Part shown: positions 26,664-35,651 of the stretch, in pieces
How the letters are laid out: each line of letters opens with the position of its first letter
Position numbering within the stretch: the stretch's first letter is position 1
Assembly: GCF_019455385.1 (NCBI RefSeq)
Contig: NZ_JACOFR010000031.1
Coordinates: 22,005 to 86,004, forward strand
From: Bradyrhizobium sp. BR 10289
GTDB lineage: Bacteria; Pseudomonadota; Alphaproteobacteria; Rhizobiales; Xanthobacteraceae
Length of the DNA stretch: 64,000 nt
Direction: 5' to 3'
The notes under the pieces: generated by a model
The model's input: the letters and a program-made list of their open reading frames with translations, nothing else
Database searches by the model: none
Told to the model about the DNA's origin: nothing
Position numbers and translations under genes: made by a program

Positions 26664-26810
26664 CCGCCTGGGAGCGGGCCGCTATCCCCTCGAATCAACA
26701 ATGATGTTAGGCTCGCGCCACTTGGGGAAGCACGAGGCGTGACGGGTCGCGCAGTGTGACCCGTGTTTTCCCGGGTGAGACTGTCAGCTCTTTGAGGCGT
26801 AACGCGCGGC

Positions 26811-28298
26811 ATGATTCGCATTTCGACGATCTTCATCGCCATCTGCATGGTTCTGGTCGCGGCCTCGCTCGGGCTTGTGCTCTACTCGGTCGCCGGCATC
26901 AGCGGGACGGAATCCGCGATCGTGGCATTGACCGCGCTGACCTTCCTGATCCTCTACAACGCGGTGTCGATGCGGCTGCGCGACCGCAGCGACGTCGGCG
27001 GCCAGATCGCCGACCTCTCCCGCGGCACCGCCGACCTCGCCCGCCAGGTCGCCGAGTTCGGCCGCCGGCTGGCTGCGATCGAGGGACGTATCGCCTCGTC
27101 GAATTCGACCAACTCCGACCGCATCCAGTCGGTGGTCGGCGAGATCAACGAGCTCGGCGGACTGGTCAAGCAGCTCGCCACCACCGTATCGGCCCATGAA
27201 GACCTCCTGGCCGGCAGCGCGCCCGTGCCGGCCTCCGGCCCGGCCGCGCGGCTGGAGCCAGAAACGCCGCTTGACCTGGTTGCGCCCTTCGAGGAGCGGG
27301 TCGCCCCTCCCCCGCTTCCCGCGCCGCCACCGCGGCCGGCCCCGCCGGTGGTCCAGACCCAGGCCGCCAATCCCGTTCAGGTCGCCAACGGGCGCAACCA
27401 GAGCCAGATGCTGGCGACGCTGCGCGGCGCCATCGACGAGAACCGCATCGACATCTTCCTCCAGCCGATGGTGACGCTGCCGCAGCGCAAGGTGCGGTTC
27501 TACGAGGCGGTGACGCGCCTGCGCGACGAGCGCGACCAATTGATCGCCGCCGAGGAGTTCATCAGCATCGCCGAGGCCTCCGGCCTGATCGGGCGCATCG
27601 ACAACATGGTGATGCTGCGTTGTGTGCAGGTGCTGCGCCGCCTGATGGTGCGCAACAAGGATGTCGGCGTGTTCTGCAACGTCGCGGCCTCCACGCTCGG
27701 CAATTCCACCAGCTTTGCGCAATGCCTCGACTTCCTCGAAGCCAACCGGGCGCTGGCGCCGTCGCTGGTGCTGGAGTTCAAGCAGTCGACCTTCCGCAGT
27801 CTCGGCCCGACCGAGACCGAAAACCTCGCAGCGCTTGCCCAGCGCGGCTTCCGCTTCTCGATCGACCACGTCACCGATCTCAGGATCGAGCCGCGCGAGC
27901 TCGCCGACCGCGGCGTGCGCTTCATCAAGGTGCCGGCCTCGCTGCTGCTCGATCCCCGGCAGGCCTCGACCTCGGACATCCACCCGTCCGACCTCTCCGA
28001 CCTGCTCGGCCGTTTCGGCATCGACCTGATCGCCGAGCGGATCGAGGGCGAACGTGCGGTGGTGGACCTGCTCGACTATGACGTGCGGTTCGGCCAGGGA
28101 TTCCTGTTCGCCCCGCCCCGGCCATTGCGGCCCGAGGGGGCATCTGCTACCGGCGGGGCCTCGCCGAACCAGGCGCAGGATATTCAGGGATCCAATGGCT
28201 CCGCTTCCCCCAGCCAAGGTACGACATCTGGCGCGACGTCAGCCGTACCTCCGGCACAGCGCATCACCGGAAACGCGGCGCTCGCGCGCCGTATCTGA
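26811..28298 (+). CDS. Membrane-anchored degenerate EAL-domain protein (TipF-like)
   Basis: 495 residues: two membrane helices at about 2-25 and 30-48, a helical region with coiled-coil character near 60-130, a Pro-rich linker near 165-185, then an EAL domain from about 200. The signature EAL is EAV (FYEAVTRLRD); the Asn (CNVAAS), the LE of the third motif, Lys (FIKVP) and the late Glu and GQGF motif remain, but the DDFGTG loop is replaced by SIDHVTD. Loss of that loop argues against c-di-GMP hydrolysis. The layout resembles Caulobacter TipF, a c-di-GMP receptor for flagellum assembly (inference). Confidence 0.8.
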   Translation: MIRISTIFIAICMVLVAASLGLVLYSVAGISGTESAIVALTALTFLILYNAVSMRLRDRSDVGGQIADLSRGTADLARQVAEFGRRLAAIEGRIASSNSTNSDRIQSVVGEINELGGLVKQLATTVSAHEDLLAGSAPVPASGPAARLEPETPLDLVAPFEERVAPPPLPAPPPRPAPPVVQTQAANPVQVANGRNQSQMLATLRGAIDENRIDIFLQPMVTLPQRKVRFYEAVTRLRDERDQLIAAEEFISIAEASGLIGRIDNMVMLRCVQVLRRLMVRNKDVGVFCNVAASTLGNSTSFAQCLDFLEANRALAPSLVLEFKQSTFRSLGPTETENLAALAQRGFRFSIDHVTDLRIEPRELADRGVRFIKVPASLLLDPRQASTSDIHPSDLSDLLGRFGIDLIAERIEGERAVVDLLDYDVRFGQGFLFAPPRPLRPEGASATGGASPNQAQDIQGSNGSASPSQGTTSGATSAVPPAQRITGNAALARRI

Positions 28299-28313
28299 TC
28301 GGCCGCTCGTATC

Positions 28314-29168
28314 ATGACAACGCTGCATTTCTCCAAGAGCCTGCGCGAACTCGTGGGCGGCGTCGAAGTCGTGCTCAGCGACATCTGGGGCGTGGTCCAT
28401 AACGGGCTGGAATCCTTCCCCGAAGCCTGCGAGGCGCTGCACACCTATCGCAGCCGCGGCGGCACGGTGATCCTGATCACCAACGCGCCGCGTCCGGCCG
28501 ACTCGGTGCAGCGGCAGCTGCGCAAGCTCGGCGTCGCCGACGAGACCTATGATGCCATCGTCTCCTCCGGCGATTTGACGCGGCTCTATGTCGCCGAGCA
28601 TCCCGGAGCCAAGATGTTCTGGCTAGGCCCCGAACGCGACAATTCGATCTATCGCGGCCTCGATGCCACCACCGCGCCGCTGGAACAGGCCGACTATATC
28701 GTCTGCACCGGTCTCTATGACGACGAGACCGAAACGCCGGAAGATTACCGCGGCATGATGCTGCAGGCGCGCGAGCGCAAACTGACGCTGATCTGCGCCA
28801 ACCCCGACATCGTGGTGGAGCGCGGCGACCGGCTGATCTATTGCGCCGGTGCGATCGCGGAGCTCTATCGCGAGCTCGGCGGCGAGGTGATCTTCTACGG
28901 CAAGCCGCACCGGCCGATCTACGAGCGCGCCATGCGGCTGGCCGGCGAGCGCCAGGGCCACCAGATCGACCGGAAGAAGGTGCTGGCGATCGGCGATTCC
29001 GTCCGTACCGATCTGACCGGCGCGCGCGAATTCGGCATCGACTGCCTGTTCGTCACCCGCGGCATCCATGCCGAGGAGTTCGAGGGCCTCGACCAGCTCG
29101 ACCCGGCTTCGGTGATGGAATTGTTCGGTCACCCGCCGAAGGCGCTGATGCGCGAATTGAAGTGGTAG
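28314..29168 (+). CDS. TIGR01459-family HAD hydrolase
   Basis: 284 residues of the HAD superfamily, subclass IIA. Motif I is VVLSDIWGVVHNGLESFP near residue 18 with D and the expected second position changed to W (DIWGV rather than DxDGT), motif II ILITNAPRPADSV, and motif III/IV KVLAIGDSVRTDLTGAREFGID near residue 222. The change at motif I is typical of this rhizobial family. Probably a small-molecule phosphatase; substrate unknown. It lies 15 bases after the EAL-domain gene. Confidence 0.85.
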   Translation: MTTLHFSKSLRELVGGVEVVLSDIWGVVHNGLESFPEACEALHTYRSRGGTVILITNAPRPADSVQRQLRKLGVADETYDAIVSSGDLTRLYVAEHPGAKMFWLGPERDNSIYRGLDATTAPLEQADYIVCTGLYDDETETPEDYRGMMLQARERKLTLICANPDIVVERGDRLIYCAGAIAELYRELGGEVIFYGKPHRPIYERAMRLAGERQGHQIDRKKVLAIGDSVRTDLTGAREFGIDCLFVTRGIHAEEFEGLDQLDPASVMELFGHPPKALMRELKW

Positions 29169-29176
29169 AAACTATC

Positions 29177-29301
29177 GTGCCCCGGACGCAGCGCGAAAGC
29201 GCTGCAGAGCCGGGGCCCAGAAGCTGCAAGTGACGTCGTGGATAGGCTGGGTCCCGGCTCAGCGTCGCGTCACTGAAGTGACGCGCCTTGTCCGGGACAC
29301 G
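29177..29301. repeat. Dispersed repeat with CGTGCCCCGGA/TCCGGGACACG ends
   Basis: A 125-base element between the convergent HAD and cheY genes. Imperfect inverted ends are gtgccccgga and tccgggacac. Inside are cgcagcgcgaaagcgctgc, gagccggggcccag and ctgggtcccggctc. It shares these phrases with 17719-17862. No coding capacity is evident. Confidence 0.6.
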
Positions 29302-29310
29302 AAAACGCGC

Positions 29311-29706
29311 TTACGCGCTCGCCATGTCCGGGAAGACCGCCTCGATCTTGGTCTTCAGCGTCGCCGCGTTGAACGGCTTGACGATGTAATTGTTCACGCC
29401 GGCTTTCTTGGCCGCGATCACGTTCTCGGTCTTCGATTCCGCCGTGATCATGATGAACGGCGTGGTGGCGAGGTTCGGATCCGCGCGCACTTCGCGCAGC
29501 AGGTCGTAGCCCGTCATCGGCTCCATGTTCCAGTCGGAAATCACGAGCCCGTACTTCTTGCTGCGCATCTTGTTCAGCGCTGCCGAACCGTCGCTGGCAT
29601 CATCGATATTCTCGAAGCCAAGCTGCTTCAGCAGATTCCTGATGATACGGATCATGGTGCTGTAGTCGTCTACCACCAGAACCGACATCGACAAATCAAC
29701 CGCCAT
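29311..29706 (-). CDS. cheY: CheY-like single-domain response regulator
   Basis: 131 residues, one receiver domain. Acidic pocket VVDDYS (residues 12-13), phospho-acceptor Asp58 in LVISDWNMEPMTG, Thr in MITAES and Lys110 in YIVKPFNA are all present, and the sequence is close to canonical chemotaxis CheY (DWNMP-type loop here DWNME). It should switch the flagellar motor or act as a phosphate sink. No other che gene is in the window, but the TipF-like gene lies close by. The 230-base region to ribF holds the divergent promoters. Confidence 0.88.
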   Translation of the reverse strand: MAVDLSMSVLVVDDYSTMIRIIRNLLKQLGFENIDDASDGSAALNKMRSKKYGLVISDWNMEPMTGYDLLREVRADPNLATTPFIMITAESKTENVIAAKKAGVNNYIVKPFNAATLKTKIEAVFPDMASA

Positions 29707-29936
29707 CTCGACTCCCCCAAACGCAAACCCAGGATTGCTCTAATCGGACCTGTCGGGCTCTTGCCCCGCAGTTCCACATTTCAAGCACTAGCACCAAGGC
29801 GTTAAACAGCGCGTTAATCGCGGGCGCCCTCGAAGGACTGAAATCTCGTTCAATCCGCCCCGCCCCTGCCGCTTGACTTCATCCGGCCGGTCAAGCCACG
29901 GTCCGGACCGGTCCTGCCGCTTCGAGAATTCCCCTG

Positions 29937-30908
29937 ATGGCTCCGCATTTTACCGTTATCCGCGACACCACGCCGGATTCCGCGATTTTAAAAGGCGCCG
30001 TCGTCGCCATGGGCAATTTCGACGGCGTTCACCTGGGCCATCGCGCGGTCATTGCGGCAGCCCTGGAAATGGGCCGGACGCATGGCCGCCCTGCGCTGGC
30101 GTTGACCTTCGAGCCGCATCCGCGGCGGTTTTTCAGCCCGAACACCCCACAATTCCGCCTGACGGACGAGCGGGCCAAGCTGCGGCTACTGGCCGGCACC
30201 GGGCTCTCCGGCGCCGTGGTGATGACCTTCGACAAGGCGCGGGCCGGCACCAGCGCGCAAGATTTCATTCACCATGACCTGATCGGACGCCTCGGCGTCA
30301 GCGGGATCGCGGTCGGTTACGACTTTCATTTCGGCAAGGGGCGCGTCGGCTCACCGAGCCTGCTGGTCAACGAGGCCCCCCGGCTCGGCATCGAGGTCGA
30401 CGTGCAGCCGCATGTCGACATCGACGAGCGGCCGGTCTCCTCCAGCGCGATCCGGATCGCGCTGGCCGAAGGCCTCCTCAATGAGGCCACCACCATGCTG
30501 GGCGCGCCCTGGTTCGTCACCGGCGAGGTGATCCACGGCGAGAAGCGCGGCCGCGACCTCGGCTACCCCACCGCCAATATCCGCCTGGACGCCAATTGCG
30601 GCCTCAAGCACGGCATCTACGCCGTGCGGGTCGGCCGCGGGCCCGAGCGGCTGGACGGGGTGGCAAGCTTCGGCCGCCGCCCGACCTTTGATAATGGCGC
30701 GCCGCTGCTGGAAATCTTCCTGTTCGACTTCAAGGGCGACCTCTACGGCCAAGCGCTCGACTGCGCCTTCATCGGCTTCATCCGCGAGGAGCTGAAATTC
30801 GACAGCCTGGAGGCCCTGATCCGCCAGATGGACGACGATTCCGCCCGCGCCCGCGCCATGCTGGCCGCCGCCCCGGACGCCTTTCCGCGGCTGGGGGCGA
30901 TTGATTAA
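29937..30908 (+). CDS. ribF: Bifunctional riboflavin kinase/FAD synthetase
   Basis: Makes FMN from riboflavin and then FAD. 323 residues. The N-terminal nucleotidyltransferase domain has AMGNFDGVHLGHRAV near residue 27 and the late SSSAIRIALAEG; the C-terminal kinase domain has VIHGEKRGRDLGYPTANI near residue 198 and the LYGQ segment near 265. No riboswitch precedes this gene, unlike ribH. It is followed by a candidate Ile leader peptide and ileS; the ribF-ileS-lspA order is common in bacteria. Confidence 0.94.
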   Translation: MAPHFTVIRDTTPDSAILKGAVVAMGNFDGVHLGHRAVIAAALEMGRTHGRPALALTFEPHPRRFFSPNTPQFRLTDERAKLRLLAGTGLSGAVVMTFDKARAGTSAQDFIHHDLIGRLGVSGIAVGYDFHFGKGRVGSPSLLVNEAPRLGIEVDVQPHVDIDERPVSSSAIRIALAEGLLNEATTMLGAPWFVTGEVIHGEKRGRDLGYPTANIRLDANCGLKHGIYAVRVGRGPERLDGVASFGRRPTFDNGAPLLEIFLFDFKGDLYGQALDCAFIGFIREELKFDSLEALIRQMDDDSARARAMLAAAPDAFPRLGAID

Positions 30909-30966
30909 GGCCAAACCGACCCCTGCTGCCTTTGCGCTTCCCCCGGCCCCCTGCTATGGAGAGCCC

Positions 30967-31014
30967 ATGTTTGCGCGGCGCATCATAGGGATTAGCGGCC
31001 CGGCTTCCGCCTGA
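30967..31014 (+). CDS. Candidate isoleucine leader peptide upstream of ileS
   Basis: A 15-residue frame MFARRIIGISGPASA with ribosome site GGAGAG five bases before its ATG. It contains three isoleucine codons within four (ATC ATA GGG ATT), one of them the rare ATA. It ends 97 bases before ileS. Its stop overlaps a hairpin GAGCC-TGAA-GGCTC (about 31012-31028) extended by GCC/GGC, and a CCCGG/CCGGG pairing could compete with it; a weakly T-rich stretch follows. The arrangement looks like a ribosome-stalling attenuator sensing charged tRNA-Ile. No experiment supports it here. Confidence 0.45.
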   Translation: MFARRIIGISGPASA

Positions 31015-31111
31015 GCCTGAAGGCTCGGCGCAAGACCGGGATTTCGTCGTTTCACCCCCGCGATTCCATGTCGCCATCCGTTCCCGCGCCATTTCCGAGC
31101 CAGTCAGCCTC

Positions 31112-34111
31112 ATGTCCGAAAAGCCGCAAAAGTCCGACGCTAAAGACTATTCGAAGACCCTGTTCCTGCCGCAGACCGAATTCCCGATGCGCGCCGGCCT
31201 GCCGCAGCGCGAGCCGGAGATCCTGAAATACTGGAACGACATCGGTCTCTACGACAAGCTGCGCAAGGAAGCGGAGGGCCGGGCCAAGTTCGTGCTGCAT
31301 GACGGCCCGCCCTACGCCAACGGCAACATCCATATCGGGCACGCGCTGAACAAGATCCTCAAGGACGTCGTGACCAAGAGCCAGCAGATGCTCGGCTTCG
31401 ACTCCAATTACGTCCCCGGCTGGGACTGCCACGGCCTGCCGATCGAATGGAAGATCGAGGAGGAGAACTACCGCAAGAAGGGCAAGCAGAAGCCCGATTT
31501 CCGCGACTCCGCCGCGATGGTGGCGTTCCGGAAAGAGTGCCGTGCCTATGCGACGCACTGGATCAACGTGCAGCGGGAGGAGTTCAAGCGGCTCGGCATC
31601 ATCGGCGACTGGGATCATCCCTATCAGACCATGAGCTATCCGGCCGAAGCGCAGATCGCCCGTGAGCTGATGAAGTTCGCGGCCAACGGCACGCTCTATC
31701 GCGGTTCCAAGCCGGTGATGTGGAGCGTGGTCGAGAAGACCGCGCTGGCGGAGGCCGAGGTCGAGTACGAGGACCACACCTCCGATACGGTATGGGTGAA
31801 GTTTCCGGTCACCTCGCCGGCGCATGGCGCACTCGCCAATGCCTCGGTCGTGATCTGGACCACCACGCCGTGGACGCTGCCCGGCAACCGCGCAATCTCG
31901 TTCTCGCCCAAGATCGCCTACGGGCTCTACAAGGTGACCGAAGCGCCCGCGGACAATTGGGCCAAGACCGGCGATCTGCTGATCCTCGCCGATGCGCTGG
32001 CCGCGGAGGTGTTCAAGCAGGCCCGCGTCACCTCCTACGAAAAGGTGCGCGACATTCCCGGCGACACGCTGGACGCCGTGGAGTGCGCCCATCCGTTGCG
32101 CGGGTTGGATGGCGGCTACGAGTTCGTCGTGCCGCTGCTCGCCGGCGACCACGTCACCGACGATACCGGCACCGGCTTCGTGCACACCGCGCCCGGCCAC
32201 GGCCGCGAGGACTTTGATGTCTGGATGGTCAATGCGCGCGAACTCCAGGCGCGCGGCATCTCGACGGCGATTCCCTACACCGTCGACGAAAACAGCGCCT
32301 ACACCGCACAAGCTCCGGGCTTCGTCGGCAAGCGCGTGCTCAACGACAAGGGCGAGAAGGGCGACGCCAACGAGGCCGTGATCAAGGCGCTGATCGAGGG
32401 CGGCAAGCTGCTCGCGCGCGGGCGGCTCAAGCACCAATATCCGCATTCGTGGCGCTCGAAGAAGCCGGTGATCTTCCGCAACACGCCGCAATGGTTCATC
32501 GCGATGGACAAGGACATCAGCGAGGACGGCCATGCGAAGAAGGGCGACACGCTGCGCGCCCGCGCGCTGCATGCGATCTCGGTGACGCAATGGGTGCCGC
32601 CCTCGGGCGAGAACCGCATCAACGGCATGATCGCCAACCGTCCGGACTGGGTGATCTCGCGCCAGCGCGCCTGGGGCGTGCCGATCGCCGTGTTCGTTCG
32701 CGAGAAGGCCGACGGCTCGGCCGAGATCCTGCAGGACGAGATCGTCAACCAGCGCATCACCGAAGCCTTCATGGAGGAAGGCGCCGACGCCTGGTACATG
32801 GACGGCGCCCGCGAGCGCTTCCTCGGCTCGCGTGCGAGCGAAGACTGGAAAAAGGTCGACGACATCTGCGACGTCTGGTTCGATTCCGGCTCCACCCACG
32901 CTTTCGTGCTCGAAGACCGCCAGAACTTCCCGCAGCTCGGCAACATCGTCCGCAAGATCGACGGCGGCCAGGACACCGTGATGTATCTGGAAGGCAGCGA
33001 CCAGCATCGCGGCTGGTTCCACTCCTCGCTGCTGGAAAGCGCGGGCACGCGTGGCCGCGCGCCCTACGACGTCGTGCTCACCCACGGCTTCACGCTCGAC
33101 GAGAACGGCCGCAAGATGTCGAAGTCGCTCGGCAACACCGTCGAGCCGCAGAAGGTGATCAAGGATTCGGGCGCGGACATCCTGCGCCTGTGGGTCTGCG
33201 CCACCGACTACGCCGACGACCAGCGCATCGGCCCGGAGATCCTGAAGAACACCATCGAGACCTACCGCAAGCTGCGCAACACCGTGCGCTGGATGCTTGG
33301 AACGCTGCATCACTTCAGGCCGAGCGAGAAGGTCGCCTATGCCGAGATGCCCGAGCTCGAACGCTTGATGCTGCACGAGCTGGCCATGCGGCAAGCCGTT
33401 ATTCGCGCTTCTTACACCACTTTCGACTACAAGAATGTGGTCACCACGCTTTCCGCTTTTCTCAACAGCGAGCTGTCGGCCTTCTACTTCGACATCCGCA
33501 AAGACACGCTCTATTGCGATCCGCCGTCATCGTTGACCCGCAAGGCGGCGCTGACGACGATCGACCTGCTGTGCGAGGCCGTTCTCAAGTGGCTCGCTCC
33601 GATTCTGAGCTTCACTGCCGACGAAGCCTGGCGGATGTACAGGCCCGACGCTGAGCCGTCCGTGCACCTCACAGAGTTCCCTGGTGGAATGGGCACGTTC
33701 TTCGACGAAAAGCTCGCCGCGAAATGGGAGACGATCCGCAACGTTCGCCGCGTCGTCACCGGCGCGCTGGAGCTCGCACGCGCGGCCAAGATTATCGGCT
33801 CCTCGCTGGAGGCCTCGCCGGTGATCTATGTCGCCGACCGGGATGTGCTGATGACGCTGTTCGACACCGATCTCGCCGAAGTCTGCATCACCTCGAACTA
33901 CGAGGTGCGCGAGGGCGAGGCGCCGGCGAACGCGTTCCGTCTCGATGCGGTGCCCGGCGTCGCTGTCATCGTCGAGAAGGCGGTCGGCACCAAATGCGCC
34001 CGCTCCTGGAAGATCTCGCCGGCGGTGGGCGAGGACCCTGAATATCCCGACGTCACCCCGCGCGATGCCAAGGCGCTGCGCGAATGGAAGGCGTTGGGCG
34101 TCAGCGTCTGA
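31112..34111 (+). CDS. ileS: Isoleucyl-tRNA synthetase
   Basis: Class I synthetase, 999 residues. The HIGH motif is at 74-77 (GNIHIGHALNK), the WDCHGLPIEWKIE segment follows near residue 108, the editing domain CP1 covers roughly 200-420 with VIWTTTPWTLPGNRA, and the KMSKS motif is near residues 669-673 (GRKMSKSLGNT). The anticodon-binding helices follow, and there is no C-terminal zinc-finger CxxC pair. ATG 31112 is the start. lspA follows ten bases after the stop. Confidence 0.96.
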   Translation: MSEKPQKSDAKDYSKTLFLPQTEFPMRAGLPQREPEILKYWNDIGLYDKLRKEAEGRAKFVLHDGPPYANGNIHIGHALNKILKDVVTKSQQMLGFDSNYVPGWDCHGLPIEWKIEEENYRKKGKQKPDFRDSAAMVAFRKECRAYATHWINVQREEFKRLGIIGDWDHPYQTMSYPAEAQIARELMKFAANGTLYRGSKPVMWSVVEKTALAEAEVEYEDHTSDTVWVKFPVTSPAHGALANASVVIWTTTPWTLPGNRAISFSPKIAYGLYKVTEAPADNWAKTGDLLILADALAAEVFKQARVTSYEKVRDIPGDTLDAVECAHPLRGLDGGYEFVVPLLAGDHVTDDTGTGFVHTAPGHGREDFDVWMVNARELQARGISTAIPYTVDENSAYTAQAPGFVGKRVLNDKGEKGDANEAVIKALIEGGKLLARGRLKHQYPHSWRSKKPVIFRNTPQWFIAMDKDISEDGHAKKGDTLRARALHAISVTQWVPPSGENRINGMIANRPDWVISRQRAWGVPIAVFVREKADGSAEILQDEIVNQRITEAFMEEGADAWYMDGARERFLGSRASEDWKKVDDICDVWFDSGSTHAFVLEDRQNFPQLGNIVRKIDGGQDTVMYLEGSDQHRGWFHSSLLESAGTRGRAPYDVVLTHGFTLDENGRKMSKSLGNTVEPQKVIKDSGADILRLWVCATDYADDQRIGPEILKNTIETYRKLRNTVRWMLGTLHHFRPSEKVAYAEMPELERLMLHELAMRQAVIRASYTTFDYKNVVTTLSAFLNSELSAFYFDIRKDTLYCDPPSSLTRKAALTTIDLLCEAVLKWLAPILSFTADEAWRMYRPDAEPSVHLTEFPGGMGTFFDEKLAAKWETIRNVRRVVTGALELARAAKIIGSSLEASPVIYVADRDVLMTLFDTDLAEVCITSNYEVREGEAPANAFRLDAVPGVAVIVEKAVGTKCARSWKISPAVGEDPEYPDVTPRDAKALREWKALGVSV

Positions 34112-34121
34112 TCGGACAGCC

Positions 34122-34616
34122 ATGCCCCCGCTCCGCGCCGGCGTCCTTACGGCCATCGTCACGCTCGTGGCCGACCAGGCCTCGAAGCTGTGGCTGCTGA
34201 ACGGGTTCGATCTCGCCCGTAAGGGCGTGGTGAAGGTGATGCCGTTCTTCGACCTGGTCCTGGCCTGGAACATCGGCATCAGCTTCGGCTGGCTCCAGAA
34301 CGACAGCCAAGCCGCGCAGATCGCGCTGATGGCGGTCAAGGTCATTGCCGTGGTGGCGCTGGCGATCTGGATGGCGCGGTCGCACACCTGGCTGGCCACG
34401 GTCGCGCTGGGCCTGGTCATCGGCGGCGCCATCGGCAACGGTATCGACCGCCTCGCCTATGGCGCGGTGGTCGATTTCGCTCTGTTCCACATCGAGATCG
34501 GCGGAACCACTTATAATTGGTACGTTTTCAACCTCGCGGACGTGGCCATCGTTGTCGGGGTGGCGGTCCTATTGTATGATTCCGTCCTGGGGGTACCCGC
34601 CGCAAAAGCGCCCTGA
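34122..34616 (+). CDS. lspA: Lipoprotein signal peptidase (signal peptidase II)
   Basis: Cleaves signal peptides from acylated prolipoproteins in the inner membrane. 164 residues with four membrane helices. Conserved boxes are VTLVADQASKLWL near residue 13, WNIGISFGW near residue 49, GNGIDRLAYGAVVDF with catalytic Asp118, and YVFNLADVAIVVG with catalytic Asp140. ATG 34122 gives the full first helix. It follows ileS closely, the usual ileS-lspA pairing. Confidence 0.94.
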   Translation: MPPLRAGVLTAIVTLVADQASKLWLLNGFDLARKGVVKVMPFFDLVLAWNIGISFGWLQNDSQAAQIALMAVKVIAVVALAIWMARSHTWLATVALGLVIGGAIGNGIDRLAYGAVVDFALFHIEIGGTTYNWYVFNLADVAIVVGVAVLLYDSVLGVPAAKAP

Positions 34617-34712
34617 TCCCGGCCGATACGGGCTGACAGGCGGAACCTTGCTTTTTGCGAGGACTGGCCGCGTGCGAGCGGCAATCTGTCACAATATGGA
34701 ACAGGTACAGTG

Positions 34713-35435
34713 ATGCGCAGCTCCGAGACCAGCGGTTCGATGGTTCGAGACCCCCAATCCGGGTTCTGGCGGGCGTTGAAATTGTCCGCTGTCGCGCTCG
34801 GCATCGGTCTCGTCATGACGGCTGGCCCGGTCCGCGCCGGTGACGACGACGATGATGATGACGGGATGACCTTCGAAGAGAAGATCATCGACAATCTGAT
34901 GTCGGGCATCGGCGCCAAGAGCATGGAAAAGCCCGGCATCGAATACCGCGAGCGTTCGCCGCTGGTCGTGCCGCCCAAGCTCGACCTGCCGCCTCCCGCG
35001 ACCCAGGCCAAGGCCGCTCCGAACTGGCCCAAGGACCCCGAGGAGAAGCGCCGCAAGGAAGCCATCGCCGCGCGGAAGAAGGCCACCAAGGAGACCGAGA
35101 ACTGGCAGGCCGCCCGGCCGCTGACCCCGGCCGAGATGAATGTCGGCAGGACGGCCGCACCCGAGCGAACCAGCAACGATCCGATTCAGCCGGGCACCAA
35201 TTCCAACCCGTCACTCAGCCCCGCCCAGCTTGGTTTCACCGGCGGTCTGTGGGGCATGATGAAGGGCGGCACCCCCGAAGAAAAGCAGTTCACCAGCGAG
35301 CCGCCGCGCCAGTCGCTGGTGGAGCCGCCGCCGGGCTACCAGACGCCGTCGCCCAGCTACGCCTACGGCGCCGGCAAGGACAATACGAAAAGGACCTACT
35401 TCGACATCATGTCCGGCAAAGACAAGGAACAATAA
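34713..35435 (+). CDS. Secreted/periplasmic hypothetical protein with Asp-rich N-terminus
   Basis: 240 residues. A hydrophobic segment at about 22-37 (LSAVALGIGLVMTAGPVRA) looks like a signal peptide with AxA cleavage, followed at once by a run of acidic residues (GDDDDDDDG). The rest is Pro-, Lys- and Gln-rich and probably disordered, with a charged stretch EEKRRKEAIAARKKATKE and a conserved-looking ending RTYFDIMSGKDKEQ. No domain recognised. Position between lspA and the M16 peptidases is common in Bradyrhizobium-type chromosomes as I recall it. ATG 34713; an adjacent GTG at 34710 is possible. Confidence 0.7.
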   Translation: MRSSETSGSMVRDPQSGFWRALKLSAVALGIGLVMTAGPVRAGDDDDDDDGMTFEEKIIDNLMSGIGAKSMEKPGIEYRERSPLVVPPKLDLPPPATQAKAAPNWPKDPEEKRRKEAIAARKKATKETENWQAARPLTPAEMNVGRTAAPERTSNDPIQPGTNSNPSLSPAQLGFTGGLWGMMKGGTPEEKQFTSEPPRQSLVEPPPGYQTPSPSYAYGAGKDNTKRTYFDIMSGKDKEQ

Positions 35436-35651
35436 CGTTCCTGCCTGCAGCGACATCGTGACCGGAGCGCTCCTGAGCCGAGTGCATCCGGCGCCGACGA
35501 CCGATGTGCGCCCGACGCGATCTGTAAATTGCTTATCAGTAACTTGCCTAAGCGTTGAGTTCTCTGCTTCGTGACGCGAAGCCTCAGCCGCACGGTATAC
35601 CATGCCGTGCCCCCGAGCCGGACATCCGGACTCGGCCTTTCACCAGGGATC

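Noticed and set aside
29797..29815. A CtrA site near cheY (TTAAACAGCGCGTTAA)
   Set aside because: The spacing is eight bases, so it does not fit the consensus.
31052..33394. A 780-codon minus-strand frame inside ileS
   Set aside because: It is the mirror of a well-supported synthetase gene with HIGH and KMSKS motifs; the sequence is low in protein-like pattern (His/Asp/Val/Leu/Arg runs).
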